NCBI RefSeq assembly: GCF_900019265.1
Contig: NZ_CYGX02000025.1
Span: forward strand, 62,977 to 126,976
DNA from: Paraburkholderia ribeironis
Lineage (GTDB): Bacteria; Pseudomonadota; Gammaproteobacteria; Burkholderiales; Burkholderiaceae
DNA: 64,000 bases
Direction: 5' to 3'
Part shown: one piece after another, positions 56,481-64,000 of the stretch
How positions within the stretch are numbered: position 1 is the first letter of the stretch
Layout of the letters: each line of letters opens with the position of its first letter
The notes under the pieces: generated by a model
What the model was told of the DNA's origin: nothing
Database searches by the model: none
What the model saw: the letters and a program-made list of their open reading frames with translations, nothing else
Made by a program: the position numbers and the translations under genes

Positions 56481-57205
56481 CAGGCCATCCCGCCATTCAC
56501 GCCGATCACCTGGCGCGTCACATACGAGGCCGCATCCGACATCAGGAAGCTGACCACCGACGCGACCTCGGCCGGCTGGCCGACGCGGTTCATCGGTACC
56601 GTCTTGAGCGCCTGTTCGAGCGGCATCTGATCCAGCATGCCGGTTTCGATCAGGCCCGGCGCGACGCAATTGACCGTGATGTTGCGCGTCGCCAGTTCGA
56701 CCGCGAGCGCCTTGGTCGCGCCGATCAGCCCGGCCTTTGCGGCGCTGTAGTTGACCTGGCCGCGATTGCCCATCACGCCGGACACCGACGCGATCGTGAC
56801 GATGCGCCCGCCCTTGCGGGTGCGCACCATCGGCATGGTCAACGGATGAACGACGTTGTAGAACGCGTCCAGACCGGTCTCGATCACGATGTCCCAATCT
56901 TCTTCGGTGAGCGCGGGAAATGCGGCGTCGCGGGTCACGCCCGCGCTGCAGACGATGCCGTAATACGGGCCGTGCGCGGCGACATCCGCTTCGAGCACCT
57001 CACGACACGCGGCGCGCTCGCGCACGTCGAATTGCAGTACGCGTGCGAGCCCGCCTTGCGCGGCGATGCCCGTCGCAACCGCGTCGGCTTCGGCGCGTCC
57101 CGTGCGGCAATGCACGGAGACTGCGAAGCCGTCGGCGGCCAACTGGTACGCAATCGCGCGGCCGATGCCGCGGCTTGCGCCGGTAACGAGAACTCGCCGG
57201 CTCAT
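56480..57205 (-). CDS. 3-oxoacyl-ACP reductase (FabG-like SDR), aryl-polyene cluster
   Basis: A 241-residue short-chain dehydrogenase that reduces the 3-keto group in each polyene extension. NADPH motif TGASRGIGRAIA near the start, Ser in TIASVSGVMG, the Tyr/Lys pair in NYSAAKAGL, and VNCVAPGLIETGML. Equivalent by position to ApeQ. The ATG at 57205 overlaps the dehydratase stop by 4 bp. Confidence 0.93.
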   Translation of the reverse strand: MSRRVLVTGASRGIGRAIAYQLAADGFAVSVHCRTGRAEADAVATGIAAQGGLARVLQFDVRERAACREVLEADVAAHGPYYGIVCSAGVTRDAAFPALTEEDWDIVIETGLDAFYNVVHPLTMPMVRTRKGGRIVTIASVSGVMGNRGQVNYSAAKAGLIGATKALAVELATRNITVNCVAPGLIETGMLDQMPLEQALKTVPMNRVGQPAEVASVVSFLMSDAASYVTRQVIGVNGGMA

Positions 57206-57699
57206 GAACTGACACTCCCTTCGATGAATGACTGAAAATCGGGCGGCTGAAAAATCTTGACGACGGCCTCGGCGCAACACACATCGCCATCGTGGATCGT
57301 ACATTCGTACGCGCCGTGACCTTCTTCACTACGCAGGAATTCGGTCACGCGGATCAGCAGGCACGCGCCGCTGGCGAAGGCCGGCTGCAACGCCTTGTAG
57401 CTGCGCGAGCCGAGCAGCACACCGAGCCGCGCACAACCGCCGCCGCGCATCGCCAGCAACGCGACGTGCGCGGCAATCGCCTGCGCCATCAGTTCGATGC
57501 CGATCCATGCGGGCATCGCGCCCGCAGTATCGGCGTACCACGCGTGGGCGTCGACGGTGGCATGCGCGGTGAGCGCGTCGTCGCTGAACGTGTCGATGGC
57601 ATCGATCAGCAGCACGGTGCCGCGATGCGGGATGATCGCTTCGATCGGTTGCCGCGCGAGGTGCTGGATGGTCGGTATGGAATTCGTCACGTGCGTCAC
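57202..57699 (-). CDS. 3-hydroxyacyl-ACP dehydratase (hot-dog fold), aryl-polyene cluster
   Basis: A 165-residue FabZ/ApeP-like dehydratase. The catalytic His is in IPHRGTVLLID (compare FabZ PHRYPFLLVD), and the acidic partner lies in WIGIELMAQAIAAHVALLA. It would remove water to make the trans double bonds of the polyene. The start is a GTG at 57699 that overlaps the previous ketosynthase stop by 4 bp; no ATG is available. Equivalent by position to ApeP. Confidence 0.85.
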   Translation of the reverse strand: MTHVTNSIPTIQHLARQPIEAIIPHRGTVLLIDAIDTFSDDALTAHATVDAHAWYADTAGAMPAWIGIELMAQAIAAHVALLAMRGGGCARLGVLLGSRSYKALQPAFASGACLLIRVTEFLRSEEGHGAYECTIHDGDVCCAEAVVKIFQPPDFQSFIEGSVSS

Positions 57700-58880
57700 C
57701 GGGCGAGGATCAAACTGACATTGCTGCCGCCAAAAGCGAACGAGTTGCTCATCACGTATTGCTCACCGGCGGCGCGTGGCAAAAAGCGTTCGCTTTGCAC
57801 CAGGTCCAGCGCCGGCAACGCGGGATCGGCCTCGCCGTCCCACAGATGACGCAGCAGCGGCACGTCACCGCGTGCGAGCGCGAGCCATGCGAAGCCGAGT
57901 TCGGTGGCGCCCGCCGCGCCGAGCTGGTGCCCGGTCAGCGGCTTGGTGCCACTAGTCGGCACGCCGTCGGGAAAGACCCGCGCCATCAGCCTCGCTTCCA
58001 TCTCGTCGTTCTTGAGCGTGGCGGTGGCGTGCAGATTCACGTAGCCGAGCGCCGACGGTGCGATGCCCGCATCGGCGAGCGCGTCGCGCAACGCGAGTTC
58101 GCCGCCGACGCCCTGCGGATCGGGCGCCGAAATGTGATGCGCGTCGCTCGATTCGCCGAGGCCCGCGAGCCGCACCGCCGCTTCGTCGCGGCTCATCAGG
58201 AACACGGCCGCGCCTTCGCCGACATTGATCCCGCAACGATTGCGGCTCATCGGATTGGTGCGCACGCCGCTGGTCGATTCGAGCGACGCAAAGCCCTGCA
58301 CTGTCAATTCGCACAACGAATCGACGCCGCCCACCACCACGGCATCGCACAGGTGCAGTTGCAGCAGCCGGCGTGCCGACGCAAACGCTTTCGCGCTCGA
58401 CGTGCAAGCGGTCGAGATCGTAAACGCCGGGCCTTGCACGCCGAGCGCGGCGGCCGCGAACGGCGCAGCCGTGCCGATTTCCATCTGCCGGTAGTTGAAG
58501 TTGTCGGGCAGTTCGCCCGCTTGCGCCTGGTAGACGAACGCAAATTCGGCGGCTTCGATACCCGACGTGCTGGTGCCGAGCACCACGCCGATCCGATGGG
58601 CGCCATAGCGCTCGCGGGCGGCCTCGATGGCCGGTGCGATCTGCGCGAGCGCGGCGAGCAGCAGGCGGTTGTTGCGGCAGTCGTAACGTGCGAGCTCGGC
58701 GGGCGGCGCCAGTTCCAGCGGCGCGCGCACGCTGCCGACGAACGCGTCGCCGATCCCCGTGTGCACGAGCGCCATGCCGGGCGCGTGAGTCGCGGCGAGT
58801 GCCGGCACGATCTGTTCGAGGTCGCCGCCGAGCGCATTGATCATGCCGAGCGCGTGCAAATAAACTGATGGCGCTTTCAT
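57696..58880 (-). CDS. beta-ketoacyl-ACP synthase, aryl-polyene cluster, third copy
   Basis: A 394-residue ketosynthase, with Cys159 in STACTSSAKAF, His in NLHATATLKND and His in LTGHQLGAAG. The N-terminus is less conserved than in FabF, as is usual for ApeO-like enzymes next to the MMPL exporter. It overlaps the exporter gene by 4 bp. All residues needed for condensation are kept. Confidence 0.92.
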   Translation of the reverse strand: MKAPSVYLHALGMINALGGDLEQIVPALAATHAPGMALVHTGIGDAFVGSVRAPLELAPPAELARYDCRNNRLLLAALAQIAPAIEAARERYGAHRIGVVLGTSTSGIEAAEFAFVYQAQAGELPDNFNYRQMEIGTAAPFAAAALGVQGPAFTISTACTSSAKAFASARRLLQLHLCDAVVVGGVDSLCELTVQGFASLESTSGVRTNPMSRNRCGINVGEGAAVFLMSRDEAAVRLAGLGESSDAHHISAPDPQGVGGELALRDALADAGIAPSALGYVNLHATATLKNDEMEARLMARVFPDGVPTSGTKPLTGHQLGAAGATELGFAWLALARGDVPLLRHLWDGEADPALPALDLVQSERFLPRAAGEQYVMSNSFAFGGSNVSLILAR

Positions 58881-61312
58881 GCTGCCCTCCGTGATTCCGA
58901 TGGCATGCCGATCGGCGCGAGCAGCACCGCGATCGCAATGCCGAGCGCGAGCGTTGCGCCGAAGCTTTTGAGCGCGGGCATCGCGCTCATGCCGAGCATG
59001 CCAAACGACAACAGCGTGGTGGCCGCCGACAGCAGCACGCCGGTCCACACCGCGCCGAGATCCGCATCCGCGCGCAGACACCCTTCGCGCAGAAACACCG
59101 CATAGTTTGCGCCGACGCCGAGCACCAGCATCAACGCGAGCCAGTTGAACAGATTGAGCGGCACGCGGGCATAGCCGAACACCGCGAGCGTGACGCCCAC
59201 CGCGAGCAGCACCGGCAACGTCACGAAGATGCCGCCGCGCGCTCCATAGCGCACCATCAGCAACGCGAGCACCAGCGCGAGCGCGCCGCCGAGCCACCAG
59301 CCGCTATCCACGCGATACGCGCCGAACAGCTTCGACACGCTGGCGGCCTTGTCGACGAACACGACGCCCGGCACGCCGTGCGCGAGCGCAATCAGCGCGG
59401 GCTCGTTGCGCGGCGTCACGCCCTGCGGAATCACGACGGCCGCATACGCTTGCGTGGCCGGGTCCACTTCGCCGAGCCACAGATGCCGGTACGGCTGCGA
59501 CCACGGCGCGGCCAGCCAACGGTCGATGGAAAGCGGCGGGTGCGGTTTCGCGTACGCGGCGAGCCAGGCATCGGCGACTTCGTCCTTGAAGCCCGCCTGC
59601 AGCAGCGACGCGCGCAATGCGGCGGAGTCGGCGAAGACCTGGCGCGCGAGCAGCGCACGGTCGTCGCCTTGCTGCTTCGCGGACGGCACGAATTGCGCAA
59701 CCGACTGATAGCCGCCGACGCCGTTCGCCGTGCCGTTCAATGCATCCAGTTTCGCGCCGAGCGCCTCGGCGCGTTGCAGCACCGCCTCCGGCGTCGCACC
59801 GCGCACGACGAAAAACTGCGCGCTGTTGTCGACGCCCACCGCTTTTCGCACCGTGTCCTCTTGCGCAACGAGCGATGCATCGCGCTGGATCAGCAGATGG
59901 ATGTCATCGTCGCTGGTTAGCCGCAACCAGCCGGGAAGCGCGGCGATCAGCAGCAACGCCGCGACCCACCACGCGCGCCGGCCGCCGATCGCGCGATGCC
60001 GCAGCGTCAGCACGCGCGCCGCGCGTGCAAACAGGCGTCGCTGGCTGCGCTTCGGTGCGCGCGTGAGCAGCGCAGGCAGCAGCCACATCACGGACGCGAA
60101 CGCCGTCGTGATGCCCACCATCGCGAAACACGCGATCTGCTTGAGGGCGGGAAACGGTACCCACATCAGGATCGCGTAGCCGAGCAGGCTCGTCGTCAAC
60201 GCGACCGCCAACGCGGGCCGCACGGTGCGCGCGCCGCGCCACGCGTCCCAATCGCGCTGCGCGCCGAGATACACGACGAAGTATTGAATCGAATAATCGA
60301 CCGCCTCGCCGATCAGGCTCGCGCCGAACACCAGCGTCAACAGATGCAGCTTGCCGAACACCAGCAACGTCGCGGCGAGCGCGCAGACGATGCCGAGCGC
60401 CGTCGACACGAAGCCGAGCAGCAACAGACGCGGCGAACGGAATACCCACATCATCAGCAGCGCAATCCCGCACAACGAGGCGATGCCGATCAGATGCACT
60501 TCACGTTCGGACGCACTGCGCGCCGATTCGGCGTAGAACACCGCGCCGGTGCGCGCCACCGAGACGTCGGGGAACGCGTCGCGCAACGCGCTTTCGCCTT
60601 GCGCGAGCGCCGCGAGCACCGCGTGCTGCGTTTTCGTTTCGTAGGCCGAGCCCGGCAACGTCGCGACGATCAGCACGCTGGTCGCGGCGCCGCGATGCGC
60701 GACCAGCAGGTTGTCTTCGACCTCGAGATTCGACGTCGCGAGCGGCAGGCCGGCCAGCCAGCGTTCGAGCCAGCCGAACGGATCGTCGGCGAGCGGCGTG
60801 GTCAGGCCGCCGCGTAGCGGACTGTAGATGCGCTGCATCAGCATATCGTGCAAGCTCGCGCCCGACGCGCCGCCCGCGAGTGCCGCGCGATCTGCCGGCG
60901 CCAGCAGACCAAAGCGGTACGGCATGTATAACGCCGCGATCTGCGCCAGATCGAACGGCGGCAACTCCGCCGTCACCGAGCCGAACGCGCCGCTCTTTTG
61001 CAGCGACGCGCCAAGCTGCCTCGCCGCCGCTTTCGCGTGCGTGTCGTCGTTGCTCGTGACGAGCAACACCGTGCGATCGCCGAGCGCGCTCGCGAGCGTG
61101 TCAACCGCCCGTTCGGCGACCGGGTCCGCCTCGGTGGCGGGCAGCAGCGCGAGCAGATTGGTCTGCAACGGCGATGACTGCGCGAAACGCCAGCCGCAAT
61201 ACAGCGCCGCGACCAGCGCGAGCAGCAGCCACGCGGCGCGCACGCCCCATGCCCGTTTCGCGGACCACTGCTGCGGCATGTCCGGCACGTCCGGCACGTC
61301 CGGCACGTCCAT
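58877..61312 (-). CDS. MMPL/RND-family exporter of the aryl-polyene cluster
   Basis: An 811-residue inner membrane protein with two large periplasmic loops and about 11-12 helices in two halves (e.g. LIGIASLCGIALLMMWVF and LALMLVLGVGANYAVFLREG). The conserved GEAVDYSIQYF-type motif in the first half and GVGANYAVF in the second carry the Asp/Tyr positions of RND-like pumps. In aryl-polyene clusters this protein moves the pigment, or its lipid form, toward the outer membrane. The N-terminus has the 9-bp-coded repeat VPDVPDVPD. ATG at 61312 overlaps the LolA-like stop by one base (TAATG). Confidence 0.9.
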   Translation of the reverse strand: MDVPDVPDVPDMPQQWSAKRAWGVRAAWLLLALVAALYCGWRFAQSSPLQTNLLALLPATEADPVAERAVDTLASALGDRTVLLVTSNDDTHAKAAARQLGASLQKSGAFGSVTAELPPFDLAQIAALYMPYRFGLLAPADRAALAGGASGASLHDMLMQRIYSPLRGGLTTPLADDPFGWLERWLAGLPLATSNLEVEDNLLVAHRGAATSVLIVATLPGSAYETKTQHAVLAALAQGESALRDAFPDVSVARTGAVFYAESARSASEREVHLIGIASLCGIALLMMWVFRSPRLLLLGFVSTALGIVCALAATLLVFGKLHLLTLVFGASLIGEAVDYSIQYFVVYLGAQRDWDAWRGARTVRPALAVALTTSLLGYAILMWVPFPALKQIACFAMVGITTAFASVMWLLPALLTRAPKRSQRRLFARAARVLTLRHRAIGGRRAWWVAALLLIAALPGWLRLTSDDDIHLLIQRDASLVAQEDTVRKAVGVDNSAQFFVVRGATPEAVLQRAEALGAKLDALNGTANGVGGYQSVAQFVPSAKQQGDDRALLARQVFADSAALRASLLQAGFKDEVADAWLAAYAKPHPPLSIDRWLAAPWSQPYRHLWLGEVDPATQAYAAVVIPQGVTPRNEPALIALAHGVPGVVFVDKAASVSKLFGAYRVDSGWWLGGALALVLALLMVRYGARGGIFVTLPVLLAVGVTLAVFGYARVPLNLFNWLALMLVLGVGANYAVFLREGCLRADADLGAVWTGVLLSAATTLLSFGMLGMSAMPALKSFGATLALGIAIAVLLAPIGMPSESRRAA
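61281..61307. repeat. 9-bp coding repeat in the exporter N-terminus
   Basis: TCCGGCACG three times in a row (61281, 61290, 61299), in frame, coding VPD repeats at the cytosolic N-terminus of the MMPL exporter. Confidence 0.85.
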
Positions 61313-62082
61313 TACGGCGCTCCGAGCAGGCTGCGTTCAGCCGGCGTCGGTTCGCTGACGGCCACGCTCTTCGCGAAGTCAAGCTTCGTGACGTCGCCGT
61401 TCGCCAGCGTGATGCGCAAGCGTTGCAGATAGGCACCGCCATCCATCTCCAGTCCCTTGATTGACTGCGCGAGCTGCGGCTGGTTCGGCGTGAGCCGCAT
61501 GCGCCATTGTGCGGCGCTGCCCTCCGCGTGCACATCGAACTGCGAATACAGCGCCGACAGATCGCCGCCGAGCATCGCGCGCATCATCTTCGAGACCTGC
61601 GCGACGCCGCGCGTGCCTTGCGCGTTGTGGGCACTGTTGGCGCTCACGCGTTGGCCGTCAGCGTTGAGCTCCGCGACGCCTGCGTCGGTAATGACATAAG
61701 TCGCTTTGTACGGCGTGTCGATCTGCCAGATCACGCCGCGCTCGCGCAAGAACAGCAACGCGCCGCTGCTGACGAGCGGCTGCTTCATCGCGGCGAGCGT
61801 CTGCGTCTGCGTGAATTGCGCGCGCACGCCTTTGGGCTGTGCAAGGTGCGCGGCGATCTGCGAGACCAGTGCGGAGGAGTCGCCGGTGGTTGCGGCCGTA
61901 GTTGCAGCGGTAGTTGCAACAGTAGTTGCAGCGGTAGTTGCAACAGTAGTTGCAGCGGTCGCGCTTGCCGCAGTTGCCGTTGCCGCTGCCCATGCTGGCG
62001 AGGCGGGCCATGCGGCCACGCCGGCCACGCTGATCGCACCGATCACACCAACCATCGCCGTGCGCCAATTCATCGGCTCCAT
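61312..62082 (-). CDS. LolA-like periplasmic lipid/pigment carrier with a low-complexity linker
   Basis: A 256-residue exported protein. Signal peptide from about residue 10 (MVGVIGAISVAGVAAWPASP), then an Ala/Thr linker of about 40 residues (repeats of AATTVATT) from a 24-bp DNA repeat, then a LolA-like domain (about 70-250) with KGVRAQFTQTQTLAAM, GALLFLRERGVIWQIDTPY and SKMMRAMLGGDLSALYSQF. In aryl-polyene clusters this carrier probably works with the MMPL exporter. ATG at 62082 has GGAG 5 nt upstream; ATG 62073 (ATGA overlap with the thioesterase stop) is an alternative. Confidence 0.85.
   Translation of the reverse strand: MEPMNWRTAMVGVIGAISVAGVAAWPASPAWAAATATAASATAATTVATTAATTVATTAATTAATTGDSSALVSQIAAHLAQPKGVRAQFTQTQTLAAMKQPLVSSGALLFLRERGVIWQIDTPYKATYVITDAGVAELNADGQRVSANSAHNAQGTRGVAQVSKMMRAMLGGDLSALYSQFDVHAEGSAAQWRMRLTPNQPQLAQSIKGLEMDGGAYLQRLRITLANGDVTKLDFAKSVAVSEPTPAERSLLGAP
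61898..61960. repeat. 24-bp coding repeat in the LolA-like gene
   Basis: A 24-bp unit built from two 12-bp halves (GTAGTTGCAGCG and GTAGTTGCAACA) occurs twice (61898 and 61922), followed by a half copy at 61946, with a degenerate half copy just before. In frame it encodes the Ala/Thr/Val linker. Confidence 0.88.
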
Positions 62083-62501
62083 ACACGCTCCAGCTTGTCG
62101 AACACGACCGGTGGCGACACGAACTGCAATTCCTGAGTGGCGGCATCGATGGCGACCTGGATCGTATACCCCTTGGTCAGCCGCTCGCCGGATGCGCAAT
62201 CGACAATTTCATAGCTTATTTTCAGGCGGTTCTCGTATTCGAGCAGTGTCGTGCGCACGTCGAGTTGCTGACCGTAGACGGCCGGCCGCACATACTTCAG
62301 ATGGGCCTCGACGATCGGCCACAGATAGCCCGACGCCTGCATCTCGCGATAGTCGTAATCGAAGGTGCGCAGCAGCGCCGCGCGGCCGGTCTCGAAGTAC
62401 TTCAGATAATTGCCGTGCCAGCATATGTTCATCGCGTCGACGTCGTGAAACGCCACTTCGACGGTCGCGCTCGCGCTGAGCACTTTGGCAGCCCTACTCA
62501 T
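62070..62501 (-). CDS. acyl-CoA/ACP thioesterase (4HBT hot-dog fold), aryl-polyene cluster
   Basis: A 143-residue thioesterase, with the catalytic pattern FHDVDAMNICWHGNYLKYFE near residues 18-37 that defines 4-hydroxybenzoyl-CoA thioesterase-like enzymes. It would release the finished aryl polyene or proofread the ACP. ATG at 62501 overlaps the ammonia-lyase stop by 4 bp. Position matches ApeK in E. coli. Confidence 0.88.
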   Translation of the reverse strand: MSRAAKVLSASATVEVAFHDVDAMNICWHGNYLKYFETGRAALLRTFDYDYREMQASGYLWPIVEAHLKYVRPAVYGQQLDVRTTLLEYENRLKISYEIVDCASGERLTKGYTIQVAIDAATQELQFVSPPVVFDKLERVWSR

Positions 62502-64000
62502 GCGCGTGGTCCCCCGCGATAGTCGTCAAGCAATTCGCAATCGGCAATGCGCGCGGTCAACGCTCGCAGCTCGCGCTCCAGCGCGCGGTCCTCATCGACG
62601 AACGGCGACTGTGCGCTCACGGCATCGATGAATCTTTGCAGCGGTGCGGGAACCGGTGTCGCGCTGTCGATCCGCAGCCGCAAACGCACGGCCTGCACCG
62701 TCGCCAGCGTGTGCGCGGCGGCCACCTGCGCGGTCAATTCCAGCACGCGCAGACAGTCACGCGCGGCGATCGTGCCCATGCTGACCTTGTCCTGATTATG
62801 CGCCTCGGTCGAGCGGGAAAAGACGCTCGCGGGCATCGTGTGCTTCAGCGCTTCGGCGGTCCACGCGGATGAGGAAATCTGCACGGCCTTGAAGCCATGA
62901 TTGATCGCGGCGCGTGCGGGCGCGGCGCCCGACAGATTGCGCGGCAAGCCGTTGTTGAAATTCACGTCGACCAGCAGCGCGAGCTGCCGGTCCATCAGAT
63001 CGGCGAGATTGGCGAGCGCGACCTTCAGCGCATCCATCGCGAACGCGATATGGCCGCCATAGAAGTTGCCGCCGTGCAGAATTCTTTCGTTGTCCGGATC
63101 GATCAGCGGATTGTCGTTGGCGCTGTTCAGTTCGTTCTCGATATCGCGGCGCACCCACGTCAACGCGTCGCGCGCCACGCCGATGACGTGCGGCGCGCAG
63201 CGAATCGAATAGCGGTCTTGCAAACGATGCCCCGGCGTATCGTCGCGGCCGGCCAGATCGTCGCGAATCCATGCGGCCGCCTCGGCCTGGCCCGCGTGCG
63301 GCTTCACCTCGAACAGGGTCGCGTCGAAATGCGCGGCGCGGCCGTCGAGCGCCACAGTCGACAGCGCCGTGAGACGCGCGGCGAGCCGCGTCAGATGATC
63401 GGCACGCGCAAAGGCGAGACAGGCGAGTCCCGTCATCACCGCGGTGCCGTTCATCAGCGCGAGACCTTCTTTCGGCGCGAGCGTGAGCGGCGCGAGACCG
63501 AGTTCGGTCCACACTTCGCGCACCTCGCGCAATGCGCCTTCGAACTGCACGTCACGCTCACCCGCGAGCGCCGCTGCCACGTACGACAGCGGCGTCAGAT
63601 CGCCACTCGCGCCGACCGAGCCTTCGGACGGAATCCGCGGCAACACGCGACGATTGATCAGCACGGCAAGACGCTCGAGCAGCACCGGACGCACGCCGGA
63701 AAAACCGTACGCGAGCGAATTGAGCCGCGCGGCGATCACCGCGAGCGTTTGCGCGTCGTCGAGATACTGGCCCATGCCGCAGCCGTGATAACGCGTCAGT
63801 TGCAGCGGCAATGCCTCGACCAGTTCCATCGGCACGTCGACCACGCAGGCGTCGCCATAGCCCGTGTTGACGCCGTACACGGTGGCGCCCGCGGCCAGTT
63901 GCCGGCGCAGGAAATCCGCGCCGCGCTGGATGCGTGCGCGCCACGCCGGGTCGTCGCTCAATGCGACCGGCGCGCCGTGCTGCGCGATCGCGACGACCTC
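62498..64000 (-). CDS. histidine/tyrosine ammonia-lyase family protein, aryl-polyene cluster (N-terminus outside the window)
   Basis: Five hundred residues in the window; the start lies beyond 64000. The MIO cofactor triad is present as Ala-Ser-Gly in SEGSVGASGDLTPLSYVAA, the catalytic tyrosine is in GVNTGYGDA, and NDNPLI and the HNQDKVSMG segment are conserved. The selectivity loop reads LQLTRYHGCG, with Tyr-His where tyrosine ammonia-lyases have a His pair, so 4-coumarate formation from tyrosine is likely as the aryl starter of the pigment (inference). It is the upstream-most visible gene of the minus-strand pigment operon. Confidence 0.9.
   Translation of the reverse strand, partial: EVVAIAQHGAPVALSDDPAWRARIQRGADFLRRQLAAGATVYGVNTGYGDACVVDVPMELVEALPLQLTRYHGCGMGQYLDDAQTLAVIAARLNSLAYGFSGVRPVLLERLAVLINRRVLPRIPSEGSVGASGDLTPLSYVAAALAGERDVQFEGALREVREVWTELGLAPLTLAPKEGLALMNGTAVMTGLACLAFARADHLTRLAARLTALSTVALDGRAAHFDATLFEVKPHAGQAEAAAWIRDDLAGRDDTPGHRLQDRYSIRCAPHVIGVARDALTWVRRDIENELNSANDNPLIDPDNERILHGGNFYGGHIAFAMDALKVALANLADLMDRQLALLVDVNFNNGLPRNLSGAAPARAAINHGFKAVQISSSAWTAEALKHTMPASVFSRSTEAHNQDKVSMGTIAARDCLRVLELTAQVAAAHTLATVQAVRLRLRIDSATPVPAPLQRFIDAVSAQSPFVDEDRALERELRALTARIADCELLDDYRGGPRA

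Overview
The window looks like a chromosome segment of a Burkholderiaceae betaproteobacterium, most likely Paraburkholderia or a close relative. The evidence is high GC with strong C/G third-position bias, the gene order gyrA - serC - pheA - hisC - tyrA - aroA, a one-piece tmRNA next to gph, and typical betaproteobacterial versions of ompA, ubiG and fdsGBAD. The genus is inferred from gene content and order, not from a database search.

Layout. 1-8642 (minus strand) is a housekeeping block: aromatic amino acid, histidine and serine biosynthesis (aroA partial, tyrA, hisC, pheA, serC), a secreted DUF2059 protein and gyrA. 9118-11937 (plus) holds an OmpA-family protein, ubiG, gph and ssrA (tmRNA). 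12023-18016 (minus) is an accessory operon: a 36-residue double-glycine peptide gene missing from ordinary gene calls, an LpxL/HtrB-like acyltransferase, an HlyD-type adaptor, a C39-peptidase ABC exporter and a TolC-like outer membrane channel. This is a complete type I bacteriocin-style export system with an unusual cargo and an unusual lipid-type enzyme, and I consider it the best candidate for an undescribed system. It is preceded by about 670 bp of AT-rich non-coding DNA.

18687-26022 has two small secreted proteins and then a divergently regulated NAD-dependent molybdenum formate dehydrogenase (fdsG, fdsB, fdsA, fdsD; no fdsC between A and D). 26173-40941 is a mixed region: FAD monooxygenase, His-rich cation diffusion facilitator, TPR-glycosyltransferase, MHS-type carboxylate transporter, GNAT, a lineage-specific membrane protein, DUF2968 protein, PuuD-like amidotransferase with a disordered N-terminus, a CPA2 antiporter and a GntR regulator. 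41046-51202 (plus) carries an amidase, dsbB and a purine catabolism set (xdhA, xdhB, xdhC, adenine deaminase, guanine deaminase) feeding xanthine and urate formation.

51322-64000 is most of an aryl-polyene (xanthomonadin-like) pigment cluster: ammonia lyase (cut by the window end), thioesterase, LolA-like carrier, MMPL exporter, three ketosynthases, a dehydratase, a ketoreductase, a lipoprotein, a methyltransferase, and a flavoenzyme with the WxWxIP motif of flavin-dependent halogenases. Most genes in the minus-strand run overlap by 1-13 bp, indicating tight translational coupling. Several genes here and elsewhere contain short in-frame tandem repeats. No insertion sequence, integrase, CRISPR array, tRNA or rRNA was seen.
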